A stretch of DNA of 64,000 nt from Crossaster papposus. Taxonomy: Eukaryota; Echinodermata; Asteroidea; Velatida; Solasteridae. Both the position numbers and the translations under genes were made by a program. Below the pieces are notes generated by a model. The model saw nothing but the letters and a program-made list of their open reading frames with translations, did no database searches and was not told where the DNA came from. The stretch covers positions 310,001 through 374,000 of the forward strand of contig JBAIAA010000261.1 of NCBI GenBank assembly GCA_037893245.1, read 5' to 3'. Shown in pieces: positions 20,536 through 32,160 of this stretch (position 1 is the stretch's first letter; every line of letters starts with the position of its first letter).

Positions 20536-21470
20536 ACTGGTTGAACAATTACAAACGAATGCTTTTGTCAAAGATAATTTGAATAGCTTGTGATTTGAAT
20601 TGGAACTGGAGGACTTGTGACTTACCGGGACTTACAGGGACTTGTGATGGACTTGACTACATCCCTGGGAAAAGATGATATGAGGGGGCCGTTTGGTTTG
20701 GATATTGACCCTAACAACCCCCATCCAGTCAAACTCCAACACCAGGCTTGTCATGTTTATTGGGATCTGTTAGGATAAGTACTGGACCCTTAAACTACTG
20801 CCTTTTACACTGGGTTAGGCATACATGTACCTCCATAATCAGTTTGTGTGTACAGTTTGCCATATGTTTTTTGGAAATAGGAGAATAGTTTCTAGTAAAT
20901 TAAACTAGGGGGTTAGGGTTAAACCTCTTTATAATTTAGTCAAACTAATTGGTACCATTCTATTGTGACCGCCATGTCCTAACCCTAACCCTTCTCAATC
21001 CTCCAAAGTTTCCCGGGAAGATTTGAGAGGATTGAGGCTGGATGGTTGATTTTTGGAAGATGCATCGTGTCAATTTTATAGATTGTACCCAGCATGGTTT
21101 ACGTTCAGTCATGCATAATTGAACCCTGCATTATGCTTGTTAACAGCCGCAGTGCTTCTGAATTTCTGCCTCGACCTACATGTATTACAGTGATTCACGA
21201 TTCACAAAGAGTTTGTAGGATTAAGGCAATGGGCACCCGTCTCCACAACAAATACAAGAAATAACAGATGATTTTGGAGGATTGAGGATGGTTCCCTAAC
21301 CAAAAGGGCCTAGGTGGTTAGGGTTAACCCTAATTCTCCTTGGACAATCCTCCTCAATTCTTTTTGGCACTAAGGGCATTTTTTGCTCTCAGGATTTCGG
21401 AGGATTAAGGCTAAATGGCAAAAAGTATCGATTGAATTTTGGAGGATACACTGGTTCAAGCTTGTAGGCT
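20536..21470. other. Intron 2, no gene; recurring GGAGGATTGAGG-type motifs
   Basis: Motifs such as GGAGGATTGAGG, GGAGGATTAAGG and their inverses recur from 20990 to 21420, and again near 21890-21970, 25680 and 38160. That suggests old copies of a short dispersed repeat. No clear ends were found. Confidence 0.35.
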
Positions 21471-21474
21471 GTCC

Positions 21475-21751
21475 CAGGGTTCTAGCAAAGCGTTGCCAGC
21501 GCAGCGATCAGAGCTCTCGCGCCTCACGGCCGGGGGTCCAGTTAATTTTTTCATGTTTCTGTGAAAGTCTAGCTAAGTCAATAAAATATATTACTACATG
21601 AACATGATTAACGTGACTTTGTATCTCCTCTTTCTTTTGTGCCCATAATTTGATTTAAAAAAAACAAAAAAAAACAACCAAATTGTGCCGGGCAAAAATT
21701 TGCAGTGCCGGGCGGTACCGCCCGGCGCCGCCCACCGTGGCTAGAACCCTG
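21475..21751. mobile_element. hAT-type MITE (277 bp)
   Basis: TIRs CAGGGTTCTAGC and GCTAGAACCCTG. The flanks are GGCTGTCC (21467-21474) and GGCTGTAC (21752-21759), an 8-bp duplication with one difference. Confidence 0.75.
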
Positions 21752-22059
21752 GGCTGTACCAATCATTGTTTGCGTTCATCCATGCGTAGTGGGACCAAAG
21801 TGGAACTCTTGCCTTGTGGTTGATATCATCTGCGCTGCTTCTGAATGTCATCGGTGCTGACTCTACCCATAGCAGTAATTCGTGGAGGCTTTTGAAAGAT
21901 TGAGGGAATGGTAACCCTTTCCACTGAACAAAGCAAGGAATGATGGAGGATTTTGGATGATGGAGGATGTGTGCTTTGCTGGAATTAAACAAGTACAAAA
22001 TGGTGGGCGCGGATAATGACCTTCGCCTTTGGCCTTGGCCTTTGAACCTGCTTGTTTAA

Positions 22060-22322
22060 CCAGTTCGCGCAGGGATTATTTTTAACATCACCGAGCCGAG
22101 GGGCGGGATTATTTTTAACGAAACTCGATCCGAAGCGGGTTCAGGCTGATAGTGCCGGGAAGCAGTAGCACACCCACGCATTTTCGGCCTTGCTCGCTGC
22201 CGACAGACATTTCCGAACTTGAACTTGGCGTGTTTATGCGTCATCCATTATGAATTTGGGGAAAACTTTGTATACATGTACATGTACGTTTATATACATG
22301 TACGTCATCCGGCGCGAACTGG
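22060..22322. mobile_element. piggyBac-like MITE, TTAA target, copy 2
   Basis: CCAGTTCGCGCAGGG at left and CCGGCGCGAACTGG at right, flanked by TTAA (22056-22059 and 22323-22326). The interior matches 1885-2118 in inverse orientation, including GGCGTGTTTATGCGTCATCC. Confidence 0.75.
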
Positions 22323-22393
22323 TTAAAAATACTAGCACGTGTTCACAGATATTTCAATATGACAGCGTTATATATTTTTTTCTTGACTCGTAG

Positions 22394-22460
22394 TCGGGAG
22401 ATTGAGAGAAAGCTGCAGGAAATCATGCGGCAGACCGGCAAACTGACCGTGGATGGAAGA
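22394..22460 (+). CDS. MAP2K7: MKK7 exon 3 (pre-kinase helix)
   Basis: Acceptor CTCGTAG, donor GTAAGT. It encodes REIERKLQEIMRQTGKLTVD then GR (residues 95-116), close to the vertebrate IEIDQKLQEIMKQTGYLTIGG segment just before the kinase fold. It ends in phase 0, as the P-loop exon copies require. Confidence 0.93.
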
Positions 22461-22551
22461 GTAAGTATCACTCATGGACAGACGTAACACTTTGTCAATT
22501 GAAACCTGAAAGAGAACATGTTAAATGAAGAGAGTGCTGTAACCGCCATTT

Positions 22552-22999
22552 GTGACCGGCTCTACAAAAAGGTGTATTAAGTCGCGCTATGCACCATCAT
22601 GTAATGGCCTGCTCAACGTTGAGAGGGTAAACATTTCATCAAAATGTGATTTTTATTTGTTATCATGAATGAAATCTTTAATACATATACCTACAGTTTA
22701 AGGTTTCATTAAAAGAAATGTTGATTTTGATGAATAAAGTGGAAAAAAATACCATTTTGTGTGCATCGTTCTGTTGTAGTGCAACAGAGCCGGCTATTTC
22801 AAAGCCTGTTTTCTCAGTTGTGTAATTTGAACTCCAAGAAAGTAATCAATATGTAAACACGTTGTGTCTCCAAAATGGGAGGGGCTATGGATCTCTATTA
22901 TATACTAAATGAAAGCTTACATTGTGGGCTTTCTTACCACGTATGTAACTTAATTTAATTTGTTCGCGACATAAGACGCCTTTTTGTAGAGCCGGTCAC
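22552..22999. mobile_element. GTGACC-superfamily MITE, subfamily GGCTCTAC
   Basis: Left end GTGACCGGCTCTACAAAAAG, right end its inverse CTTTTTGTAGAGCCGGTCAC (with GGCGT just inside), flanked by ATTT on both sides (22548-22551 and 23000-23003). Related copies: 39525-39871 and 43524-43977. Confidence 0.82.
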
Positions 23000-23102
23000 A
23001 TTTATTGAGATACAATGTACAGTGTATGTACATGCAATCAATATTACTACACCTCAAAATATTCATGAGCAAATGGGAGCGCGTCAATGACCGATTCTGT
23101 GT

Positions 23103-23487
23103 GCGTCCGGGAAGTACAAATGATACGCTGTCAGGTGACGTCATCCCGGTGAGTATCCAGCTCGTTGCCGTGCGGTATTTGTTTCTGGTAGCACCAAACA
23201 TTCCCTCTGGAACCTGCCTCGTAGACATGTAGTCTATCTGTGGCATGTAATCTTTACGGAACCAGTCTCGGTAACGTTACTAGATTTCCGTCATTGACTG
23301 ACGAAGAACTTGAATATCTTGTGCTGAATAAAGATGTAAAATCTACGAAGGCCGTTATCGAAAAGGCAGTGAATATGTATGAGGTGTAGTAAAACAAATA
23401 CAGCATGGTTTATTTCTGGAAAATAGTGGGAAATTACTGGTCCCTGGGACCAGTAATCCCCACTACTTCCCTTCAAACCATGCTGTA
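23103..23487. repeat. Dispersed repeat supplying the exon-array linkers
   Basis: It starts GTCCGGGAAGTACAAATG and continues through TGACGTCA (23136-23143) and GGTGAGTATCCAGCTCG to a hairpin ending ACCATGCTGTA. A second full copy follows the P-loop array (33104-33495), and its first ~65 bp are present between each pair of exon copies. A 34-codon frame (23285-23386, FPSLTDEELEYLVLNKDVKS...) resembles the start of tyrosine-recombinase (Crypton-type) proteins; that resemblance is tentative. Confidence 0.7.
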
Positions 23488-23547
23488 TAGTACATGTACC
23501 GGTAGGACTGTTCATCGAAACAGAGTACCCGTGGAGTGAAATACGGT

Positions 23548-24240
23548 ACCCTGTGGAGACATGAATACAATGGAAATGAATACGTCTCCACACAGTTTTT
23601 CACAAAATAGATATGTGACCTGGCACCACAAAATGGGTGGAAAGTCGCAAAATTGACATTACATGTATTACATTTCTAGAAAGAAGAAGTCCTAAGCTTT
23701 CAAATGATGTATTGTGTGTTGCTGTAGCTTATCCGTAGCCGCCACTATACTCTTTTGAAATTGCTGAAGTCATGCTCCGTCGGAGTTCGAAGTCTGTGAA
23801 CCGTGCCAACTATACTACCAATCAGTGCAATTCAGCCACCAAAAAACACACTTTAGAGTTTTAATTGAGCTATAACATATTGGAATATGATAAAGAAGGT
23901 TTTTTGTATGTAAAAAACATTAACAACTCGAAACCGACCTCCCTGACTTGAAAATGAAATGTTTCGGGCAATACCTTGTTTTGGCCATGTGCGACTTTCC
24001 GCTCATTTCGTGGTGCCAGGTCACATATATGGATTTAAAAACTAGGGTTAGGTTAGTGTTTGGGTTAGGGTATAATATAGGGCATATTGGGTCGAAATTT
24101 CAACCTACATGTACCGTACATGTGGGAAATTAATTATGGTTGAAATAGGAGCATTTTGAGAAAAAAAAGTTGTTGATTTTTGTATTGAACCATTTTGTAC
24201 ACGAGAACGAAGCAATGTCTCCACAGGGATACAATGCGAA
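23548..24240. mobile_element. GTGGAGAC-family repeat (inverted), split by a GTGACC element
   Basis: The fragment pieces TACCCTGTGGAGACATGAA, TTTGGGTTAGGGTATAATAT, TTGGGTCGAAATTTCAACC and TTGTACACGAGAACGAAGC match, inverted, the uninterrupted copies at 29867-30190 and 60537-60870. The element 23615-24024 lies in the middle. Its TTAGGG-like strings belong to this repeat and are not telomeric. Confidence 0.65.
23615..24024. mobile_element. GTGACC-superfamily MITE, subfamily GGCACCAC
   Basis: Left end GTGACCTGGCACCACAAAAT, right end ATTTCGTGGTGCCAGGTCAC, flanked by ATAT (23611-23614 and 24025-24028). Inside the ends lie GGAAAGTCGC and its inverse. A second copy at 62428-63604 is interrupted; this copy supplies the empty site for that insertion. 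Confidence 0.82.
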
Positions 24241-24420
24241 TGTGTACCCGACCATTGATGTCAGGAAATGATTCCAGATTATAGAATCGAATACCTGTAC
24301 ATCCCGGTATATTTATAAAAAAATTTCAACTTCGCAACATTTCTTAAAATGCGTCTGTGAGACACATTTTTTGATTTCGTTTATTATTATTAAGGGAATA
24401 AATGTGTGTTCGAGAGGTTT

Positions 24421-24532
24421 TAATCACTCTGTTTAATACCGCTTGGAGTCTGGGTGCTGATAATTACCCGAGCCGAAGGCGAGGGTAATTATCAGCACCT
24501 AGACTCCAAGCGGTATTAAACAGAGTGATTAA
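24421..24532. repeat. 50-bp-arm hairpin
   Basis: Near-perfect inverted arms TAATCACTCTGTTTAATACC... / ...GGTATTAAACAGAGTGATTA around a 13-nt loop. A similar but unrelated hairpin is at 60941-61108. Probably a foldback mini-element. Confidence 0.8.
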
Positions 24533-26222
24533 TACCGAAAAAAGCCAAAAAAGCCCCGAAAATCACGGAAAATTGTCGCAAGTGAATTTCGGTGTTTCGC
24601 CATTCTGTGCGTGTCAAATGACATGTTTCCACCTCTGTCGCTCTACACAATACATGCAATAAAGCGTATTTACTAGGAACCAGACTATTACTGCCATTGG
24701 CAACCTCGTTCCCAGGGTGTCGAGCTGTACGCGCCCAACACCACCCGTTCTTACACTAGAGATGTACGGTTGGAAATAAAGTGAGCCCTGGGGACGGGTA
24801 TAATGCGACATCGCGTGACGTATTTTGTTGCCAGCTGGTTTTAAACACTTCCAGCCATGTCTTTATCGTCCGTTTAATACCGGCCACGTGACGGGCTCTC
24901 GACCAATAGGAATGCCTAAACTGTCCCAGGTAGTTTATGAATATTTGTTTAAATGACAGCAGGACAACAATATCTTTACATCAAGTAAGATTTTAAACAG
25001 TAATTTGGTTGGTTACTTTTTGGATAGCTGCAAAAATGTATACTGTCACTTTAAATAACTGTCTGCTTCATCCAAAGAATTACACAGATAGTATAATCAG
25101 CCCTAAAACTCTCAGATATCAACTCCCTTTTAATACCCTAGCCTTGGTTTTTACCAAGTTAAAAGCAAACACATGTCTGTAATTGATTTACGACCGACCA
25201 AAAAACACCTCACTCCAAGAAAGTTAAAAAAATATGCACTGTCCAATTTCTCAAAAGCTGGTCCAGTATTTCTTGGCGAGTTTTTTTTTATTGTACAGAA
25301 ATGGAAGGGTTCATGGGGCAATGTGCCTGCCCAGGGAAGTTGTAGACTTATCCAAAGTGACTATCAACATAATTGGCCTGTCAAGTTCAATTTCCTACAT
25401 GTACCTCTGGGTCCCTGGGCATTGCAAACACAGACACTAAAGGGTATTGGCTTAGGGAGCTAGGGGGATGACAGAAATTAACACGTAATCGGGGGATTTC
25501 CCCTGGTTCAATGGGGATTACATGTACATGTGTCTATAAACATGTGTCTGTAAGACCCTATTTACGAAAGTGATAACATGTGACCCCACAAAATGGTATT
25601 ACCATACCGACTTCAACCTTAAAGGCATCGCACAGCATTGGTTTTTGGCCATTAACCCTAACTCCCTACACAACAAAGGAAGTTGGAGGATTTTGAAGGA
25701 ATTGTATTGTTCAATAACAATGGTGAGGGAGTTAGGGTTAAAGTAATCCATTTTTCTGTGAATAAAGATATGTAGTAAAATCTCCTTGTGGAAGTTTTAG
25801 CCTCATTGGTCATTTCATGTCCAAGAAATTTTTCTGAAAGATTTCTTATTGGCATCAGCGGATTAATTCTCGTCTCATGAGACCAAAACTAATTGTTTTA
25901 CTCATTTTTTATTAACGACTATAGCATTTCAGGCAAAACTATTCCATGGGAAGTTTTCTAACATCATGTTTATATCAGTTATTTGTAAATCTGTGAACAT
26001 TTATGTTTTCTAAGATTCCTAAAAGTAAACTGGTCGAAATCGTTGATTGCCAAAAATTCATTTATAGACTTTTCTAAAGAAAACATTGCAGTCTAACGTT
26101 AGTTTGTGTGTGCTTCCGACGGCTTCTACTGAGGCACAAAGTATGCTGTGTTGAAGTCGGGACCGATATCTACTCGATCATCATGTACGGTTGCCACCGT
26201 AACACTTGGCTACGTCTGGGAA
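24533..26222. other. Intron 3, no feature recognised
   Basis: AT-rich DNA. The motif TTAATACCGG near 24870 echoes the hairpin above. No coding or TIR signal was found. Confidence 0.35.
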
Positions 26223-26225
26223 TAA

Positions 26226-26548
26226 TGCTGCGTTCCAATCGCGTCGTGTTTTTTGTGTTCACGAGTTCACGAGTCATATAATGGCGTTCTAATCGCCTGG
26301 CAACTCGTGTTCACCAGTGGTGAACTCGAGGTGGATTATTTTTCTCCATGTTTACGACTTCGTAACCGAATGGAATGCTCGCGCATGCGTGTTGGTTCAC
26401 ATACAAGTTCTCGTGTGGGAAAGTCCTTATCGCACGACTACATGTAACTCGACTGTGCGCGTGCGTCTTGGTGGGTAGCGTTTAGAATGCAACCCACTCG
26501 TGAACATGGAGAAATTCACGGTAAACACGACGCGATTGGAACGCAGCA
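26226..26548. mobile_element. Harbinger-type MITE (323 bp)
   Basis: TIRs TGCTGCGTTCCAATCGCGTC and GACGCGATTGGAACGCAGCA, flanked by TAA on both sides (26223-26225 and 26549-26551). A 3-bp TWA duplication is the PIF/Harbinger rule. Inside is a second palindromic block, GTTCACCAGTGGTGAAC. Confidence 0.78.
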
Positions 26549-26551
26549 TAA

Positions 26552-27328
26552 CATACAAGCCAATGGAAAGTGGCTACAGATGCTTCCATACCCATGCTTT
26601 ATTTTCAGACGTAGCCAAGTAAATACATCGGATGAAAACAGATTTGCCTGGTACATACATGTACAATGTACGTCAACAATGCATGTCAACAATGCATGCT
26701 ATGGAGAATTTGTTGATTTTGAAATGTGAAATCGTGATGAGAGTGGGCAGCCCTAGTAGAGTACCATTCGAGATACGATTTAAATTCTCCCTACATGTAC
26801 TTTTAGTTAACTTCATGCACGGGTACCAGAAAAGCACATCTGGAAATACAGTACATTTATCGCAATATCGAGTAGTTGTTTACTGTGTCGCACCGACATC
26901 GTACCCGGCCGTGTGCAACGTTAGCTTTGACTGCAATGACTAATTTGTTTGCTTTAGACATTGGAGAACTTGCGAACATTTTCCAAAAATCTCCAGTGAA
27001 ATCTCAAAATGACATTCAAGGAACTCTTTGTGGACAACCATGGGGAAGATGAAGACGATTTTTTAATATTACCCCGAACCTGAAGAACCACGGAAGGGTG
27101 AAGAATGTCGACATGACAGTGCTTGAACCATGTTCTTCCAATCCTTCCTCTAACGATTTACAAACTTCTTACGACAAACTTCTCACATATATTTACATGT
27201 ACAACTCTAGACAACAACAAATAGACAACAATAGACAACAACAATAAATTCAAATGAAATGTCATGCCGACTGACCGACCCACTTTTTGTCTTTAACCAT
27301 GTGACTCGAACCAAAGGTATTTTTGTGG
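26552..27328. other. Intron 3, no feature recognised
   Basis: AT-rich intronic DNA with scattered TACATGTA motifs and short AACAATAGACAAC repeats near 27215-27245. Confidence 0.35.
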
Positions 27329-27336
27329 GTTTGGCC

Positions 27337-27825
27337 CATAGAGCTATATTTAATTACTAGAGCGCTAACTCTTCATTCTTACGCGCGGAGATACTTTGAA
27401 TCCATTCTGCGGGCAGACATTTTGAATTCATGTGCGTGTTGTAGAACATAATACAAAATACAAATAGATGAATTTAATTTTAAAAGTGTACTCTAAATGC
27501 AACGCGCGTGCAAGTAGAACCGACGCAAACAACTTTACGCGCGTCATGTCAGTTTAAAAAAGTCACGGCAAAATCAACTGCAGCGCGCGGATACGCACGC
27601 GCATTTGCAATGTTTGTGCTCATTTGCTGATCTTGCGTTTTGGTTTGGGGCGTATTGGCTTTGGTAACGCACTGTATGGAATACAAACGCAGATATGCAA
27701 ATAGCCGTACAAAAGCCGTACAAAATGTTGAGGTTTACATAGGTTTGTGCTCAAGAACGGATGCGCCCAGCTCGCATCACTTTGTACATCGAGCCAGCGC
27801 TCTAGTAATTTAATATAGCTCTATG
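27337..27825. mobile_element. TIR element with 8-bp duplication (489 bp)
   Basis: Left CATAGAGCTATATTTAATTA, right TAATATAGCTCTATG, both next to CTAGAGCGCT / AGCGCTCTAG. The flanks are GTTTGGCC (27329-27336) and ATTTGGCC (27826-27833), 7 of 8 identical. The interior is rich in ACGCGC motifs. Confidence 0.7.
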
Positions 27826-28078
27826 ATTTGGCCTAATGTATCTTGTGTGGCTGGGGTCCCGGTACATGTACATGGTGTGAAGTAGGGATTGCCATTTTGA
27901 AAAAAATGTATCTTTGGTACGGCCCTGACGGCTGTTAGGATCTACATGTACACCAGGCTGTGTTTAAATTAAAGGATGTAGTCTGATTGGTCTAAAGTGG
28001 ATATATCCTGCTCTCACACCTTGCACCAATGATGAGAAACTCGGAGGATATAGGAAATGGCACCCGGGCTGTGGTTTA

Positions 28079-28160
28079 TGGGGTTGGGGAAGGGGTGGGG
28101 AGGGGAGGGGAGGAGGGAAGGGATTGGGGAGGGGAGAAAGAGGGTGGAGGAGGGTGTTTG
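28079..28160 (+). repeat. G-rich purine tract (quadruplex-prone)
   Basis: At least seven runs of four G within ~80 bases (GGGGTTGGGGAAGGGGTGGG ...). This composition commonly forms G-quadruplexes; it lies in intron 3 on the sense strand. Confidence 0.7.
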
Positions 28161-28246
28161 TTATTAACAAACTGTACATGTACATTTATAAGGATTTCTA
28201 TAAGGTTACATGTACATTGTACATGTGTGCAGTACACTATCCACCT

Positions 28247-28645
28247 GACAATAAGCCATTTGCGCGTGACCCTGAGTTAAAGTTAAATAATATCTGGTAC
28301 ACTGACTTGTTCACACAGCTTGGCACAGTTTAATTCTCCAGACCAAAGACACTGTTGCTATATCACGTGATTCGGGGCAAGCTTTTGCATAGTTACGTAA
28401 GAGACGCTCAGCACCAATACATTGTTTACAATGGTTGAGAATGGCAAAAAGACCATTCCAGAGCTGCCAGGGGTTGCTAGCGTATGACGCGTAAAGCTTG
28501 CCCCGAATCACGTGATATAGCAACAGCGTCTTTGGTGTGGAGAATTTAAAGTTAAACTGTGCCAAGCTACCGGTAGGTGAGCAAGTCAGTGTACCAGATG
28601 TTATTCAAATTTAACTCGGGGTCACGCACAAATGGCTTATTGCCA
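28247..28645. repeat. ~400-bp palindromic element
   Basis: Arms of about 150 bp are inverted copies. Landmarks: CAATAAGCCATTTGCGCGTG vs CACAAATGGCTTATTG, GCTATATCACGTGATTCGGG vs CCCGAATCACGTGATATAGC, and TTGGCACAGTTTAA vs TTAAACTGTGCCAA. The loop is about 80 bp. Probably a foldback MITE. Confidence 0.82.
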
Positions 28646-28980
28646 TAATAAGTTATTTTCATTGGATAACAAGTTGAATTTGTATGTTCATGTACGGATA
28701 AATAAATTTGCCGAAACAAATAAGTTTAAGATGTTGTGCTTGTGCCGTGTCGATAATTGAATTGCATTGGACACGGCAGAAGCGCGGCAGCTAAAACAGG
28801 CCTAACTCTTGCCTTGAATTCATCCAAACAAAGCCATTCTAATAAAAAAAAGTACAGACAAAACTATGTTCTGTTTGTACACGTACAATGAGCATGTATG
28901 TATACGTACATGTATGCCCCATTATTGCTTGCCAGTTCGCATGTAAACCCGTCATGATACATCATTTACTATTGTATGTA

Positions 28981-29612
28981 CAGGGTTGTAGCTTCATGTA
29001 CGCTGGCCGGCGCCGGCCAGTGGTAGCCAGCATTCAACATCACCGGCCAGCACTCGTGGTAAAAATGAAGCTTGCCGGCCGGCACAAATTTTGCTGAATT
29101 ACATCGCGATTTTGTATTTTTTGCTGCATCACATCGCAATTTTGTACATGTCTATTTGTATGTTCCATGCCGCAATCGCTGATGCACGTATATATGTACG
29201 CGTACTGGCCACATGCATAAGAGCGCTCGCAGGTTTTCCGGTTCTCAGACCAAAATATTCTGACTAATTTCTGGTTGATTAGGTCAGGGGACCAGACTAT
29301 CCGACGTCACGTCGTTTTGTTTTATTCAATCATAGAGGGCGTGCTACATGTATCATCCAACTGGCCAGCCTGTGATTGTACATTGTACATACACATGTAC
29401 ATGTACGTGTAAATTAATCAGTTGACCCGCGAGCGCGTGCGCTCCTCGTTCTTGCAGCTAAACGAGCTGATACAGCCTCGACTCCATGGGCGCGTGCGCG
29501 TTAAGATCGTGCAAGGCATGGTGGGAAAACATGGCGCAGCAAGATCGTAGCCATGGTAACGAGGTTGGAGCTGGTACGACCGCGCGGTTCTCAATTTCTA
29601 GCTACAACCCTG
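28981..29612. mobile_element. Non-autonomous hAT-type element (632 bp)
   Basis: TIRs CAGGGTTGTAGCTTCATG and TCTAGCTACAACCCTG, with a perfect 8-bp duplication TGTATGTA (28973-28980 and 29613-29620). GCCGGCC-rich near its left end. Confidence 0.87.
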
Positions 29613-29866
29613 TGTATGTAGTGCCCTAAATGTATGCATTGATCACATTACTTTGTGAAATTTATTGCCAAATTATTTTTGTTGCTCTGTTCCGGGTTTT
29701 TACTCGACAACCGCTCATTTTTAAATGCACTTTGTTTTAATAGTTTTGGTCTGGTGTTATTTTTTAAAATGTTATAATTAGTTTTACATTGAAAGCAGGA
29801 TTTCCTGAATTGGGAAAATAGACGTACGGTACATGCATGAGGTACATGTACATGTATTTGCATTTT

Positions 29867-30190
29867 TGTATCACTGTGGAGATGGCTTTGTTCTCGTGTA
29901 CAAAATGGTTAGAAAGTCGAGCACGTTTTTAAAATGCTCCCATTTTAACCACAAATATTTTTTTGGGTTGAAATTTCGACCCAATATACCCTATATTATA
30001 CCCTAACCCAAACACTAACCCTAACCCACAACCTACATGTAACTCTAGTTATTGAGTAATTTAAGTAAATTTCTAAAATCGAATTCGTGAAATTCCTAAT
30101 GGAGACCTATTCATCTATAGAAATTACCCTTTGGAGACCTTTTCACTCCCATTGTCCCCATTGTGTTCACGCCTCCAGAGGGTACCAAAT
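29867..30190. mobile_element. GTGGAGAC-family repeat, uninterrupted copy
   Basis: It runs from GTATCACTGTGGAGATGGC to CCTCCAGAGGGTACC, imperfectly inverted ends. The core contains ACCCTAACCCAAACACTAAC. The near-identical copy at 60537-60870 defines the family; interrupted copies are at 23548-24240 and about 46455-47165, and a partial inverted one at about 50685-50880. Confidence 0.7.
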
Positions 30191-30199
30191 TCGCACCAC

Positions 30200-30300
30200 A
30201 CTTGCTCATAAATGGAATCTACCCTTTGCCTTGTACATGTATTGTAAAGCGTTTAGAGATAGATGTACACGATGGAAAGCGCTATATAAGCACTAGAATA
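30200..30300 (+). repeat. L2-type 3' tail fragment
   Basis: TGTAAAGCGTTTAGAG followed by GAAAGCGCTATATAAGCACT is the AGCGC-TATATAA style end shared with the LINE and SINE tails elsewhere in the window. Confidence 0.45.
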
Positions 30301-30483
30301 TGGTATGTGGGGCAAAAAGTGTGACTTTTGGGTGTTCCTGTTATATTGCTTTGAAATTTACCTCAAACTTGTTTTAATTTGTTTTATAGGTACTTTGTTT
30401 TACACTTTATTCACTCTTGAAGCTAGGAGGCGTCATAGAATGAGTCACGAATTTAGAGATTTTTTCTAAAGATTTTTCAGAAT

Positions 30484-30600
30484 TTAACAAACAAAATGTG
30501 TGGAGCAGGGTTCGAACCTGCGACCTCTGAATTATCGTTCCAGGGTGCTACCCGAAGCCATTAACCTGTACATGTATGTGGCCGGGGACCATGCCCAAAG
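30484..30600 (-). repeat. tRNA-derived SINE-like fragment
   Basis: On the - strand the B-box GGTTCGAACCC is preceded by GGTAGCACCCTGGAACG and AATTCAGAGGTCGCA, a degenerate tRNA-like head. It does not fold into a complete tRNA by eye. Confidence 0.5.
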
Positions 30601-30701
30601 TGACGTGTTTATGGCATCCGACTACAGACACTGTCCTTTGAAGAAAGATAATTGACAATTTTGATGAACTGCCAACATAGTGTACATGTACTGTACATGT
30701 G

Positions 30702-30780
30702 CAGTGCAGGTTAGCTCAGTTGGTAGGGCACCAGGACGGTAATCCAGAGGTCGGCAGGTTCAAGCCCAGCTTCAGTCAAT
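30702..30780 (+). repeat. tRNA-derived SINE head
   Basis: GTTAGCTCAGTTGGTAGGGC is a good pol III A-box and GCAGGTTCAAGCCC a good B-box at normal spacing. The acceptor arms do not pair well and the sequence runs on into TTCTTTTACAG, so I call it a SINE and not a tRNA gene. Confidence 0.6.
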
Positions 30781-30877
30781 TTCTTTTACAGTTCATTTTT
30801 CCAAAATATTATAATGCACCAAGTCAGTTTCATTTATGGTTCATTTTTACATCTCTCGCCAGATGTAACGGGGAGAT

Positions 30878-31245
30878 GATAATAATAATAATAAATAAAA
30901 TTTATATAGCGCTTAATACAAGTGTTTCTAAGCGCTGAGATTTCCCCGGTCATTGGGCCCATGAAACATTCCAAATACCATCTCGGCTCTCTGGGGAGTA
31001 TACAGCTCGATCATGCTGCCATTTTCGGCGCAAAGCAGCTAAATCAACCACAATAACCATCTTTGCCCTCACAGGTACCCATTTACTCCTGGGTGGGGAG
31101 AAGCAATGAGTGACAAAGTGCCTTGCCCAAGGGCACACGCACCATAGTCCCAGGCAGGACTCAAACCCACAACCTGTAGCTTTACCTACAGATTACACAG
31201 TCAATGCTCCAGACCATGAGGCCACGGCACTCCACAAATTTCATC
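30878..31245 (-). mobile_element. tRNA-headed SINE with L2-type tail
   Basis: Read on the - strand: a tRNA-like head (A-box TGGCCTCATGGT, B-box GGGTTTGAGTCC), a central body containing GCCCTTGGGCAAGGCACTTT and AGGAGTAAATGGGTACCTGT, then AGCGCTATATAAATTTTATT and an ATT-repeat tail. The tail matches the 3' ends of L2/CR1 LINEs present here, indicating mobilisation by their machinery (family knowledge). Confidence 0.75.
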
Positions 31246-31399
31246 CCCAAATTTATGTAATGACCAATGTTGATACCGGTAGGTTGTATTAGTAGTCAGC
31301 CAATGCATGACGTACATACATGTGTAGACTTCCAAGATTCAAGATTCATTTTATCAGTCATGTAAAGAAGAAATTACATGAGATATGATTTCCTATGTG

Positions 31400-32160
31400 C
31401 AATCAGTAACAATTATATCCATATGACATTGCAAAGTTGCAAAGAATTCAAAATTCTGCTGCCAGGCTTCTCACACGCACTAAATATCGGGACCACTTAC
31501 AACCAGTGCTATATAACCTGCATTGGTTGCCTGTTGCCCAGAGGATCGACTTCAAAATCTTGCTACTCACCTATAGAATCTTGAATGAGCTTGCACCAGT
31601 CTACCTAAATGAGATTGTCACAAAATACCAACCTAGTCGTAGTCTCCGGTCATCATCACAACACCTCCTACGCCAACCAGCGCGAGGACGCACTGCTTAT
31701 TACAGTGATCGTGCCTTCTCGCTCTCAGCTCCAAGGCTCTGGAACAATCTGCCGCCCCACATTCGTGACTCCAATTCACTGGAGCATTTTAAGAATATTC
31801 TTAAGACACATCTCTTCAACATTGCTTTTAGTTAGATATCTGTTTTAATTCATTAACGTATTCTTTTCGTTGTTTTTGAATGTTGTTTTTAATTAAGTTA
31901 CGTTTGTGTTTAATACGTGTCAATTAATTAAATACTAGTATTTTGTGCCATTATAGGTGACTTTTGCCAATTTTAAATTAAATTAAATTAAATTAAATTA
32001 TCATCTTTGAAGCATTAGATTTTAACTACCAAATTTTTACCACAAGAATATTTTATCATGCTAATCAATGTTTTATTTTCTGACCTATGTACAGCGCTTT
32101 GAGGCCTTTTAATTAAGATGAAAGGCGCTTTATAAGTAATTTTTATTATTATTATTATTA
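31400..32160 (+). pseudogene. L2/CR1 LINE 3' fragment
   Basis: 5'-truncated. A 132-codon frame (31437-31835) encodes the RT C-terminal segment: RIQNSAARLLTRTKYRDHLQ, LYNLHWLPVAQRIDFKILLL and APRLWNNLPPHIRDSNSLEH. The 3' end is AAAGGCGCTTTATAAGT and an ATT repeat at about 32145-32160. Same orientation as LINE-C, on the other side of the exon array. Confidence 0.88.

Noticed and set aside
19040-20582. Long open frames on both strands through the 12-bp array (about 500 codons each)
   Set aside because: They follow from a stop-free 12-bp period in several frames; protein would be SSHK, TSPV or VTGL repeats. The array is intronic, between two in-phase MKK7 exons.
24040-24080. TTAGGG-like strings (also near 30000, 50740 and 60690) as interstitial telomere
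   Set aside because: They are fixed parts of the GTGGAGAC-family repeat, recurring at the same internal position in each copy, and are not tandem.
30702-30780. Functional tRNA gene
   Set aside because: A- and B-boxes are good but the acceptor and other stems do not pair and no terminator follows; a SINE head explains it better. Same for 61505-61580.
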